Shown here in pieces: positions 1 to 6,436 of a stretch of DNA of 19,024 bases; within the stretch, counting starts at the first letter, position 1, and every line of letters begins with the position of its first letter. The notes under the pieces were generated by a model. That model was not told the DNA's origin. It searched no databases and saw nothing but the letters and a program-made list of their open reading frames with translations. This stretch comes from an uncultured Eubacterium sp. (GTDB taxonomy: Bacteria; Bacillota_A; Clostridia; Lachnospirales; Lachnospiraceae). Both the position numbers and the translations under genes were made by a program. The stretch is taken from positions 1 to 19,024 of the forward strand of contig CAQBGY010000034.1 in NCBI GenBank assembly GCA_948759685.1, written 5' to 3'.

Positions 1-40
1 GAGATCTACACTCTTTCCCTACACGACGCTCTTCCGATCT
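1..40. other. Illumina TruSeq adapter remnant (sequencing artefact)
   Basis: These 40 bases match, base for base from memory, the last 40 bases of the Illumina TruSeq universal (P5-side) adapter. They include the CTACACGACGCTCTTCCGATCT-type read-primer end and finish exactly in CGATCT at base 40. Genomic sequence with normal coding context starts at base 41, giving the der ribosome binding site and then der. This is untrimmed adapter at a contig end, not part of the organism, so any promoter or upstream gene for der is missing. Confidence 0.97.
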
Positions 41-58
41 AATGGTGAGGTAAAAGAT

Positions 59-1381
59 ATGAGTAAACCAATTGTTGCCATTGTAGGCAGACCAAATGTA
101 GGAAAATCAACATTGTTCAATGCACTTGCAGGACAAAAAATTTCTATTGTAAAAGATACACCTGGAGTTACCAGAGATAGAATATATGCTGATGTAGACT
201 GGCTGAATTATAATTTTACCATGATTGATACAGGTGGAATTGAGCCGGACAGCAGTGATATTATATTGTCACAGATGAGAGAACAGGCACAGATTGCTAT
301 TGATACTGCAGATGTGATTATTTTTATGACAGATGTAAAACAGGGATTAATTGATGCGGATTCAAAAGTTGCTGATATGTTAAGGCGAAGCCGTAAACCG
401 GTTATTTTGGTAGTAAATAAAGTTGATAATTTTAATCGGATGATGGCAGATGTCTATGAATTTTATAATCTTGGCATCGGTGATCCGGTTCCTATTTCTG
501 CATCACAGAAAAGTGGTCTTGGAGATATGTTAGATAAGGTTGTAGAACATTTTAAGGCTTTAAATCTGGACGAGGAAGAAGATGACAGACCAAGAGTTGC
601 TATTGTCGGAAAACCAAATGTAGGAAAGTCATCCATTATCAATAAATTAACCGGAGAAAGCAGAGTTATTGTATCCAATATCGCAGGAACAACCAGAGAT
701 GCGATTGATACGGATGTAGAATGGAATGGCAGAGAATATGTTTTTATTGATACTGCAGGACTTCGCAGGAAATCAAAGGTAAAAGAAGATATTGAAAGAT
801 ACAGTATTATCCGGACAGTTACCGCTGTAGAACGTGCAGATGTTGTCGTTATTGTCATTGATGCGGTAGAAGGCGTGACGGAACAGGATGCCAAAATCGC
901 CGGTATTGCCCATGAAAACGGTAAGGGAATTATTATCGCCGTGAATAAATGGGATGCAATTGAGAAAAATGACAAGACTGTCTACGAATATACAAATAAA
1001 GTGAGGCAGATTCTTTCCTTTATGCAGTATGCGGAGATTATGTTTATCTCAGCGAAGACTGGACAGCGTTTACCGAAACTGTTTGATATGATTGATGTTG
1101 TTATTGCAAATCATTCGATGAGAATAGAGACAGGTGTTGTCAATGAAATTATGGCTGAAGCAGTAGCAATGCAGCAACCGCCTTCTGATAAAGGAAAACG
1201 ACTGAAACTTTATTATATTACTCAGGTTTCTGTAAAGCCGCCGACCTTTGTTATTTTTGTAAATGACAAAGAATTAATGCACTTTTCATATACAAGATAT
1301 ATTGAAAACCGCATCAGGGAAGCTTTTGGTTTTAGAGGAACACCTTTAAGATTTATTATTCGTGAGAGAAATGACAAATAG
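59..1381 (+). CDS. der: GTPase Der (EngA), ribosome assembly factor
   Basis: Der is an essential GTPase with two tandem G domains that acts in late 50S ribosomal subunit assembly in the cytoplasm. G domain 1 shows the P-loop GRPNVGKS (residues 10-17), DTGG (57-60), NKVD (120-123) and SAS (147-149). After an acidic linker (DEEEDD, from about 171), G domain 2 shows GKPNVGKS (184-191), DTAG (231-234), NKWD (296-299) and SAK (331-333). A KH-like RNA-binding domain fills roughly 350-440 and ends in the typical [14 protein letters not shown]. The 440 aa length is normal for the family. GGTGAGG at 44-50 lies 8 bases before the ATG and supports this start. Only 18 genomic bases precede the gene because adapter sequence follows upstream. 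plsY begins 53 bp downstream with no visible terminator, so the two are probably co-transcribed. Confidence 0.98.
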   Translation: MSKPIVAIVGRPNVGKSTLFNALAGQKISIVKDTPGVTRDRIYADVDWLNYNFTMIDTGGIEPDSSDIILSQMREQAQIAIDTADVIIFMTDVKQGLIDADSKVADMLRRSRKPVILVVNKVDNFNRMMADVYEFYNLGIGDPVPISASQKSGLGDMLDKVVEHFKALNLDEEEDDRPRVAIVGKPNVGKSSIINKLTGESRVIVSNIAGTTRDAIDTDVEWNGREYVFIDTAGLRRKSKVKEDIERYSIIRTVTAVERADVVVIVIDAVEGVTEQDAKIAGIAHENGKGIIIAVNKWDAIEKNDKTVYEYTNKVRQILSFMQYAEIMFISAKTGQRLPKLFDMIDVVIANHSMRIETGVVNEIMAEAVAMQQPPSDKGKRLKLYYITQVSVKPPTFVIFVNDKELMHFSYTRYIENRIREAFGFRGTPLRFIIRERNDK

Positions 1382-1434
1382 AACACACTAATAAGAAAAT
1401 AAACTGAAAACAAAATAAATAGGAGTTAGAGGAT

Positions 1435-2094
1435 ATGATTTGGCAGAAGATTATTTGTATTGTAGTAGGATATGTGTTTGGGCTTTTTCAAACCGGTTTC
1501 ATTATTGGGAAAATGCACAATATTGATATTAGAGAACATGGCAGTGGTAATTCAGGAACTACGAATGCGATGCGGACTCTTGGGAAAAAATATGGATTTT
1601 TAACCTATTTTGGGGATGCCCTAAAGGCAGTTTTTGCAGTACTCCTGATGTGTTTTGTTTTCAGAGATACTGCAGCTGGAGATATGATGGTAATTGCTCT
1701 TTATACAGGACTTGGTGCAATACTCGGCCACAATTTTCCGTTTTATATGAATTTTAAAGGTGGAAAAGGGATTGCGGCATCTTCCGGTGTTATATTTTCT
1801 CTTGTATTTTTTGACTGGAAATTTTTAGTTTTGGGATTAGTTACATTTTTCGTAGCTCTTGCAATTACGAAATATGTTTCTTTCAGTTCATTATGTTTAA
1901 TGACAGGATTTTTTGTTGAAATGGTTGTATGGGGACAGTTAAACATGGTTCACCATTTAAATGCAGATGAAAAAATAGAGGCATATGTTTTGGTAGGAAT
2001 TATGACCGTTTTGTCTTATATCAGACATAAAGATAATATAAAAAGACTTGCCAATGGGACAGAAAGAAAGATTGGTGAGAAAAAGGAGGCTTAA
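1435..2094 (+). CDS. plsY: Acyl-phosphate:glycerol-3-phosphate acyltransferase PlsY
   Basis: PlsY is an integral membrane enzyme that transfers an acyl group from acyl-phosphate to the 1-position of glycerol-3-phosphate, giving lysophosphatidic acid, the first step of phospholipid synthesis in most Gram-positives. The three family motifs are visible: GSGNSGTTN (residues 36-44), GHNFPFYMNFKGGKG (98-112) and TKYVS (145-149). The rest is several hydrophobic segments separated by short polar loops, with a basic C-terminal tail. The 219 aa length is usual. The start is supported by AGGAG at 1421-1425, with a second AGAGG at 1428-1432 that is too close to be the main site. The stop lies 1 base before the gpsA ATG, so plsY and gpsA are translationally adjacent. 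That suits their roles, since GpsA makes the PlsY substrate. Confidence 0.97.
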   Translation: MIWQKIICIVVGYVFGLFQTGFIIGKMHNIDIREHGSGNSGTTNAMRTLGKKYGFLTYFGDALKAVFAVLLMCFVFRDTAAGDMMVIALYTGLGAILGHNFPFYMNFKGGKGIAASSGVIFSLVFFDWKFLVLGLVTFFVALAITKYVSFSSLCLMTGFFVEMVVWGQLNMVHHLNADEKIEAYVLVGIMTVLSYIRHKDNIKRLANGTERKIGEKKEA

Positions 2095-2095
2095 T

Positions 2096-3118
2096 ATGGC
2101 AAAGGTTACAGTGTTAGGCGGTGGCGGATGGGCTATTGCTTTAGCAAAGGTTTTATATAAAAATAATAATGACGTTACTATCTGGTCATTTTTACAGAGT
2201 GAGGTAGATGCTCTCAACAAGGAGCGTGAAAATAAAATAAGTCTCCCCGGAATTAAAATCCCGGATGAAATCCAGATTACAAACGATATGGAAGAAGCAG
2301 TGAAAGATTCTGAAATGATTGTTATGGCTGTGGCATCTTCTTTTGTGAGAAGTACGGCAAAGAGCCTGAAAGGTATCGTAAAAGAGGGGCAGATTATTGT
2401 AGATGTTGCCAAAGGAATAGAGGATAAAACATTCTTTACCATGACAGAAATTATCGAAGAAGAACTTCCGGAATGTGAGGCAGTTGTACTTTCAGGTCCT
2501 AGTCATGCGGAGGAGGTTGGAAGAGAGGTGCCAACAGTTGTAGTCATCGGTGCAAAGAAACAGGAAACTGCTATGAAAGTACAGTCCCTATTTGCAAATA
2601 AGTATTTCAGACCATATATCAGTCCGGATCGAAAGAGTATCGAACTGGGTGGCTCTTTAAAAAATGTTATTGCCTTAGCTGCCGGTATTATTGACGGTTT
2701 AGGTTTTGGTGATAACACAGAAGCTGCATTAATCACAAGAGGGATTAAGGAAATTACTAATTTAGGAACAAAGATGGGCGGTCATTCCAGAACTTTTAAC
2801 GGGTTGTCCGGAATTGGAGATTTGATTGTCACATGTAACAGTAAACATTCCAGAAACCGCAGAGCAGGAGTATTAATCGGTAAAGGATATACTTTAAAAG
2901 AAGCTGTTGATGAAGTAAAGATGGTTGTAGAAGGGGCTGTTTCAGCAAAAGCTGCATTGGCTTTAGCAAAGAAATATGAAGTGGACATGCCGATTGTTGA
3001 AGCAGTGAACGAAGTACTGTTTCATGATAAATCAGCAGAAGAAGCAATGTGGGAACTGATGGAAAGAGAACATACAAACGAATTTATGGATTTAGAGTGG
3101 GATGAGACGATACAATAA
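2096..3118 (+). CDS. gpsA: NAD(P)H-dependent glycerol-3-phosphate dehydrogenase
   Basis: GpsA reduces dihydroxyacetone phosphate to sn-glycerol-3-phosphate, the backbone for phospholipid synthesis. The 340 aa protein has an N-terminal Rossmann fold, GPSHAEE (134-140), the catalytic-lysine segment GGSLKNVIALAAG (Lys 189) and GDLIVT (241-246), followed by the helical C-terminal domain. The nucleotide-binding loop reads GGGGWAIALA (8-17), where GAGSWGTALA-like sequences are common; the loop glycines at residues 8, 10 and 11 remain, but the residue after the tryptophan is Ala, not Gly. I chose the ATG at 2096, not an in-frame ATG at 2048, because AAAAAGGAGG at 2080-2089 sits just upstream, the protein then begins at the fold (MAKVTVLG), and the longer form would overlap plsY by 47 bp. 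der-gpsA-spoIVA proximity is also seen in B. subtilis. Confidence 0.97.
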   Translation: MAKVTVLGGGGWAIALAKVLYKNNNDVTIWSFLQSEVDALNKERENKISLPGIKIPDEIQITNDMEEAVKDSEMIVMAVASSFVRSTAKSLKGIVKEGQIIVDVAKGIEDKTFFTMTEIIEEELPECEAVVLSGPSHAEEVGREVPTVVVIGAKKQETAMKVQSLFANKYFRPYISPDRKSIELGGSLKNVIALAAGIIDGLGFGDNTEAALITRGIKEITNLGTKMGGHSRTFNGLSGIGDLIVTCNSKHSRNRRAGVLIGKGYTLKEAVDEVKMVVEGAVSAKAALALAKKYEVDMPIVEAVNEVLFHDKSAEEAMWELMEREHTNEFMDLEWDETIQ

Positions 3119-3128
3119 TATATTGTAT
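3110..3128. repeat. AT-rich palindrome at the gpsA stop codon
   Basis: ATACAATA (3110-3117), a 3-base ATA spacer and TATTGTAT (3121-3128) form a perfect 8-bp inverted repeat spanning the gpsA TAA stop (3116-3118). No T-tract follows, so it is a poor intrinsic terminator. It could be a DNA-binding site or a 3'-end structure, but its AT richness makes chance plausible. Confidence 0.4.
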
Positions 3129-3151
3129 TAACGTTTAATATACTGTATTGA
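3119..3151 (+). repeat. 20-bp-period direct repeat upstream of the cls promoter
   Basis: TATATTGTATTAA (3119-3131) and TATACTGTATTGA (3139-3151) match at 11 of 13 positions and are 20 bp apart, close to two helical turns. They lie about 20-50 bp upstream of the putative cls -35. That is where tandem activator sites (response-regulator type) often sit. There is no further copy nearer the promoter. A regulatory role is inference only. Confidence 0.35.
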
Positions 3152-3186
3152 TGACGATTTCAATTTACTTTGACAAACGTCATCAA
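3148..3186. promoter_or_regulatory. 9-bp perfect inverted repeat flanking the cls -35
   Basis: TTGATGACG (3148-3156) and CGTCATCAA (3178-3186) are exact reverse complements separated by 21 bp. The second arm lies in the spacer of the putative cls promoter and the first lies upstream of its -35. A dyad with half-sites 30 bp centre to centre is a plausible repressor or activator operator. It could also fold in any RNA reading through from gpsA. Confidence 0.45.
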
Positions 3187-3198
3187 CCAGGTTATCAT
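3170..3198 (+). promoter_or_regulatory. sigma-A-type promoter for cls
   Basis: TTGACA (3170-3175) matches the -35 consensus. It is followed by a 17-bp spacer and TATCAT (3193-3198), a 4-of-6 match to the -10 consensus TATAAT. Initiation would fall near 3205, giving a leader of about 33 nt to the cls ATG. The 119-bp gap between gpsA and cls, unlike the tight plsY/gpsA junction, fits an independent promoter. Confidence 0.6.
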
Positions 3199-3216
3199 TT
3201 CTTCGAAATTGGTAAC
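3191..3216 (+). repeat. Imperfect inverted repeat at the cls -10 / leader
   Basis: GTTATCATTTC (3191-3201) and GAAATTGGTAAC (3205-3216) are complementary except for one bulge and one mismatch, with a 3-base loop. The repeat overlaps the putative -10 and ends 8 bases before the cls ribosome binding site (AAGGAG, 3225-3230). If initiation is near 3205, the full hairpin forms only in read-through RNA. Confidence 0.35.
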
Positions 3217-3237
3217 AAGTATTCAAGGAGAAAAGTA

Positions 3238-4806
3238 ATGGATCATAAAAAATTAGACATCACAAAAGAAAAAGGCAAAAATGGTCTTGCAACATTTCTG
3301 TTCAGCCGTATTTTTATATTTGGTTTAATGATTGCATTACAGTTGGCTTGTTTTTTACTTTTAGCATATAATGCCAGTGTTAATAAGGTCTTTTCGTATG
3401 TCATTATCGTGGTGCAGGTGCTGCTTGTGATTTATATCGTAAATGACAAATCTGATCCGACAATGAAATTAATCTGGGTTATTTTCATTATGCTTGTACC
3501 CGGATTTGGCGTATTAATGTACTTGTATGCGAAATTTCAGCCGGGTTCTATTAAATTAAGAAAGCGTATTGAACATATTGATTTAAAATCCGAACGTTAT
3601 TTAAGACCTGACCAGCAAATTTACAATGATTTGCAGATTCAGGATAAACAGGTCTCTATGCTTGCAAAATATGTTTATGATAATACAGGATGTCCGGTAT
3701 ATCGAAATACCGATGTATCTTATTTTAATTGTGGCGAGGAAAAATACAGAGCTTTAATTGAAGAACTCGAAGAAGCACAGGATTTCATTTTTATGGAATA
3801 CTTTATTATAGAACAGGGCAGAGTGTGGAATTCGATTTTAAGAGTTCTTGAAAAGAAAGTCCAGCAGGGAGTAGAAGTGCGAATCATGTATGACGGATTG
3901 TGCTCGCTTACGAAATTACCGATTGGATATTTCAAGAAACTAAGAAGAAAAGGCATTAAGGCAAAACCTTTTGCACCAGCCAGACCGTTTTTTACAACAG
4001 AGCAGAATAACAGAGACCATAGAAAGATTCTGGTAATTGACGGAAGAGTAGCATTTACCGGAGGCATCAATCTGGCAGATGAGTATATGAATGTCGTGAA
4101 TAAATTTGGTTACTGGAAAGATACTGCAGTCATGTTAAAGGGTGATGCCGTCAAGAGTTTTACATTGATGTTTCTGCAGATGTGGAATGTCAGTGAAAAG
4201 ACAATTGGAAATTTTGATAGATATTTAAATGTCGATATTCCAAAAATTTACGACAAAAACGGATATGTTATCGGTTATGGTGACGAACCTGTTGGAAAAG
4301 AAAGAATCGGTGAATCTGTATATTTACATATGATTAATACAGCGAACCGTTATCTGCATATTGTCACACCGTATCTTGTGATTGATAATGTTATGATGTC
4401 ATCTTTGAAATTTGCCGCAAAAAGAGGCGTAGATGTTAAAATTGTTATGCCAGGCATTCCGGATAAAGCATATGCTTATTGTATTGCACGTACATATTAC
4501 AGTGAACTGATTGAGGCCGGTGTGGAAATATATGAGTATTCTCCGGGATTTACTCACGCCAAAATGTTTATCAGTGATGATGAGAAAGCTACTGTGGGAA
4601 CAATTAATTTAGATTACAGAAGTCTGTTTCTTCATTTTGAAAATGGCTGTTTTATTTACAAAAATCCGGCTATTCTGGATATTGAATCAGACTACCAGCA
4701 AATGTTATCAGAATCAAAGAAGGTGTCTCTGATGGAATGCAGGAACCGTCCTTTATGGTATAAAGCATGTGGTAAATTACTGAGACTATTATCACCGTTA
4801 ATGTAA
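3238..4806 (+). CDS. cls: Cardiolipin synthase (phospholipase D family)
   Basis: This membrane enzyme joins two phosphatidylglycerol molecules to make cardiolipin. The 522 aa protein has hydrophobic segments near residues 20-44, 50-70 and 78-98, then two phospholipase D domains. The catalytic HxKxxxxD motifs are intact: His261/Lys263/Asp268 followed by GG at 274-275, and His440/Lys442/Asp447 followed by GTIN. I use the ATG at 3238 because AAGGAG (3225-3230) lies 7 bases before it. An upstream TTG in frame at 3148 would add 30 unrelated residues, lacks a ribosome binding site and runs through the promoter. In B. subtilis no cardiolipin synthase lies between gpsA and spoIVA. Here it sits between lipid-synthesis genes and a sporulation gene, bounded by its own promoter and terminator. 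The symbol cls is generic, since paralogues elsewhere cannot be excluded. Confidence 0.93.
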   Translation: MDHKKLDITKEKGKNGLATFLFSRIFIFGLMIALQLACFLLLAYNASVNKVFSYVIIVVQVLLVIYIVNDKSDPTMKLIWVIFIMLVPGFGVLMYLYAKFQPGSIKLRKRIEHIDLKSERYLRPDQQIYNDLQIQDKQVSMLAKYVYDNTGCPVYRNTDVSYFNCGEEKYRALIEELEEAQDFIFMEYFIIEQGRVWNSILRVLEKKVQQGVEVRIMYDGLCSLTKLPIGYFKKLRRKGIKAKPFAPARPFFTTEQNNRDHRKILVIDGRVAFTGGINLADEYMNVVNKFGYWKDTAVMLKGDAVKSFTLMFLQMWNVSEKTIGNFDRYLNVDIPKIYDKNGYVIGYGDEPVGKERIGESVYLHMINTANRYLHIVTPYLVIDNVMMSSLKFAAKRGVDVKIVMPGIPDKAYAYCIARTYYSELIEAGVEIYEYSPGFTHAKMFISDDEKATVGTINLDYRSLFLHFENGCFIYKNPAILDIESDYQQMLSESKKVSLMECRNRPLWYKACGKLLRLLSPLM

Positions 4807-4831
4807 TAAATAACCTCCTTTTGCATATATT
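4804..4831 (+). promoter_or_regulatory. Putative sigma-E promoter of spoIVA
   Basis: CATATATT (4824-4831) fits the sigma-E -10 consensus CATAYAHT at every position. TAATAAA (4804-4810, overlapping the cls stop codon) matches the KMATA part of the -35 consensus KMATATT, with a 13-bp spacer. The consensus is from memory of B. subtilis sigma-E promoters. spoIVA is a known mother-cell sigma-E gene, which supports the call. Initiation near 4838 would fall in the loop of the overlapping terminator hairpin. Confidence 0.5.
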
Positions 4832-4862
4832 TTAGTATTAATGTATGTAAGGGAGGTTTTTT
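4812..4862 (+). terminator. Intrinsic terminator of cls, containing the spoIVA RBS
   Basis: The 5' arm (4812-4830) and 3' arm (4841-4858) pair over 10 bp (AACCTCCTTT with GGGAGGTT and the two preceding A, one G-U pair). After a 1-base bulge they pair over 8 more (GCATATAT with ATGTATGT, two G-U pairs), closing a 10-base loop. Six T residues (4857-4862) follow. It begins 5 bases after the cls stop. The GGGAGG ribosome binding site of spoIVA (4851-4856) is part of the 3' arm. Confidence 0.85.
4851..4856 (+). promoter_or_regulatory. spoIVA ribosome binding site inside the terminator stem
   Basis: GGGAGG lies 7 bases before the spoIVA ATG (4864) and is the only good Shine-Dalgarno site there. 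In any transcript arriving from cls it pairs with CCTCC (4814-4818), so ribosome access would be blocked. A transcript starting in the hairpin loop would lack the pairing arm. Confidence 0.8.
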
Positions 4863-4863
4863 C

Positions 4864-6330
4864 ATGGATTTTAATGTATATAAAGACATTGAAAAAAGAA
4901 CAAAGGGAGAGATTTACATAGGTGTTGTAGGTCCGGTAAGAACCGGTAAATCCACATTTATCAAAAATTTCATGGATGTGGCAGTGGTACCTAATATCAG
5001 CGATGAAAATGAAATTAAAAGGGCCAAGGATGAACTGCCACAGTCCTCATCAGGGAAAACAATTATGACCACAGAACCGAAATTTATTCCAAATAAAGCG
5101 GTATCTATTAATATTGGCGGAAAAGCTAATGTAAAGGTAAGATTAATTGACTGTGTAGGCTTTATGGTAGAGGGGGCTACCGGTCATATGGAAGAAGAAG
5201 CTGAGAGAATGGTAAAGACACCTTGGTTTGACTATGATATACCATTTTCCAAAGCAGCTGAAATTGGCACAGAAAAAGTTATTTCAGAACATTCGACGAT
5301 TGGTGTTGTTGTTACCAGTGACGGAAGTTTTACAGATTTAGATGTAAACGAATACAATAAAGCTTTAGATAAAACGATTCAGGAATTGAAAAATATTAAT
5401 AAGCCATTTATTATTCTGGTCAATTCTCTGGATCCGACATCAACGGAATGTACACGATTAAGAGATGAGATTGCAGCAAAATATAACGTGTCGACATTGG
5501 CAATAAACTGTCTCAAACTTAACGAAAATAATATTAATGAAATTCTTGAAAGTATATTATTTGAATTTCCGGTAAGTGAAGTTGTATTTAATGTTCCTAA
5601 ATGGTTAGAAATAATGGATTATGAGCATCCTTTAATGAAATACATAGTTGATTATGCAAAAGAACTTCTTCATAAAATCGTGAAAATTAAAGACATTAAG
5701 ACTTTAAAACTGTTTCCTGATAAAGAATTTATTAAAGATGCCAATATGGCAATGGTAGAACTTTCCAACGGCAAAATGGTTGTCAATTTTGATATTGATG
5801 ACAGATATTATTATAACACTTTAACGGAAATGACAGGAACAACGATTGATAATCAGCTGCAGTTGATTAAACTAGTCAAAGAGCTGGCATATCAGAAGAG
5901 TAATTATGAAAAAGTTAATGATGCAATCAGTAAAGTACGAAATACCGGTTATGGTATTGTAACACCGGATAAAGAGGAAATTGTTTTAGAAAATCCAGAG
6001 TTAATCAAAAACGGTAATAAGTATGGTGTGAAAATTAAAGCGACTGCACCGTCTATTCATTTTGTGAAAGCGAATATTTTAACAGAAATTTCTCCGATTA
6101 TCGGTGATGAAGAACAGGCAAAAGATCTGATTGATTTTATCAATAAAAATGAAGAAGATTCTAATATCTGGGAGACGAATATCTTTGGTAAATCTATCGG
6201 ACAGATCGTAGATGAAGGAATTATGAATAAAATTAATAACCTTACAGAAGATACAAGAAGCAGAATGCAGGGAACAATAGAAAAGATAACGAACGACCAG
6301 AGCAGAGGTGTCATCTGTATTCTTTTATAA
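4864..6330 (+). CDS. spoIVA: Stage IV sporulation protein A (coat morphogenetic ATPase)
   Basis: SpoIVA coats the outer forespore membrane in the mother cell, hydrolyses ATP to polymerise irreversibly, and forms the basement layer on which the spore coat is built. The 488 aa length is close to the 492 aa of B. subtilis SpoIVA. The N-terminal ATPase domain shows the P-loop GPVRTGKS (23-30), a TTEPKF segment whose threonines (69-70) correspond to the reported sensor threonines, and LIDCVGF (94-100, Asp 96). The C-terminal part, which in the family mediates membrane targeting through SpoVM, ends in GVICILL. The start follows GGGAGG by 7 bases and gives the family's MDFNVYKDI-like beginning. The gene is cut off from cls by a terminator and probably read from a sigma-E promoter inside it. 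No clear T-tract terminator follows the gene. Confidence 0.97.
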   Translation: MDFNVYKDIEKRTKGEIYIGVVGPVRTGKSTFIKNFMDVAVVPNISDENEIKRAKDELPQSSSGKTIMTTEPKFIPNKAVSINIGGKANVKVRLIDCVGFMVEGATGHMEEEAERMVKTPWFDYDIPFSKAAEIGTEKVISEHSTIGVVVTSDGSFTDLDVNEYNKALDKTIQELKNINKPFIILVNSLDPTSTECTRLRDEIAAKYNVSTLAINCLKLNENNINEILESILFEFPVSEVVFNVPKWLEIMDYEHPLMKYIVDYAKELLHKIVKIKDIKTLKLFPDKEFIKDANMAMVELSNGKMVVNFDIDDRYYYNTLTEMTGTTIDNQLQLIKLVKELAYQKSNYEKVNDAISKVRNTGYGIVTPDKEEIVLENPELIKNGNKYGVKIKATAPSIHFVKANILTEISPIIGDEEQAKDLIDFINKNEEDSNIWETNIFGKSIGQIVDEGIMNKINNLTEDTRSRMQGTIEKITNDQSRGVICILL

Positions 6331-6357
6331 TTTTTGTATTTTTCTACCAAAGGTTTA

Positions 6358-6386
6358 TTGTAAAATCCCTATTCCTATGCTACAAT
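6358..6386 (+). promoter_or_regulatory. sigma-A-type promoter of tyrS-alaS
   Basis: TTGTAA (6358-6363), a 17-bp spacer and TACAAT (6381-6386) form a good vegetative promoter. TGC directly before the -10 adds an extended -10 element. Initiation near 6393 leaves a leader of about 44 nt before tyrS. That is too short for a T-box, and no T-box sequence of the TGGNACCGCG type is visible in the gap. Confidence 0.65.
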
Positions 6387-6410
6387 CAATAGTTGATTGA
6401 AGCATAGGAA
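6372..6410. repeat. 39-bp near-perfect palindrome over the tyrS -10
   Basis: TTCCTATGC (6372-6380) pairs with GCATAGGAA (6402-6410), and CAATCAA (6383-6389) pairs with TTGATTG (6393-6399), around a TAG centre. Only one A-A mismatch separates the two blocks, so 17 of 18 arm positions match. No T-run follows on the + strand. Since the -10 lies inside it, an operator is more likely than a terminator. In RNA coming from spoIVA it would form a strong 3'-end hairpin. Confidence 0.8.
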
Positions 6411-6436
6411 AGATATGCGAAAGAAGGAGAATAGAA

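Noticed and set aside
463..975. 170-codon open frame on the minus strand inside der
   Set aside because: It is Ser/Thr/Ile-rich, lacks a ribosome binding site and lies wholly antisense to the conserved der reading frame, so it is a shadow.
6297..6350. Intrinsic terminator directly after spoIVA
   Set aside because: The sequence is T-rich, but the best stem (CAGA/TCTG) is only 4 bp, too weak to call.
6331..6436. T-box riboswitch in front of tyrS
   Set aside because: The predicted leader is only about 44 nt, the whole gap is 106 bp, and no T-box consensus or antiterminator fold is visible.
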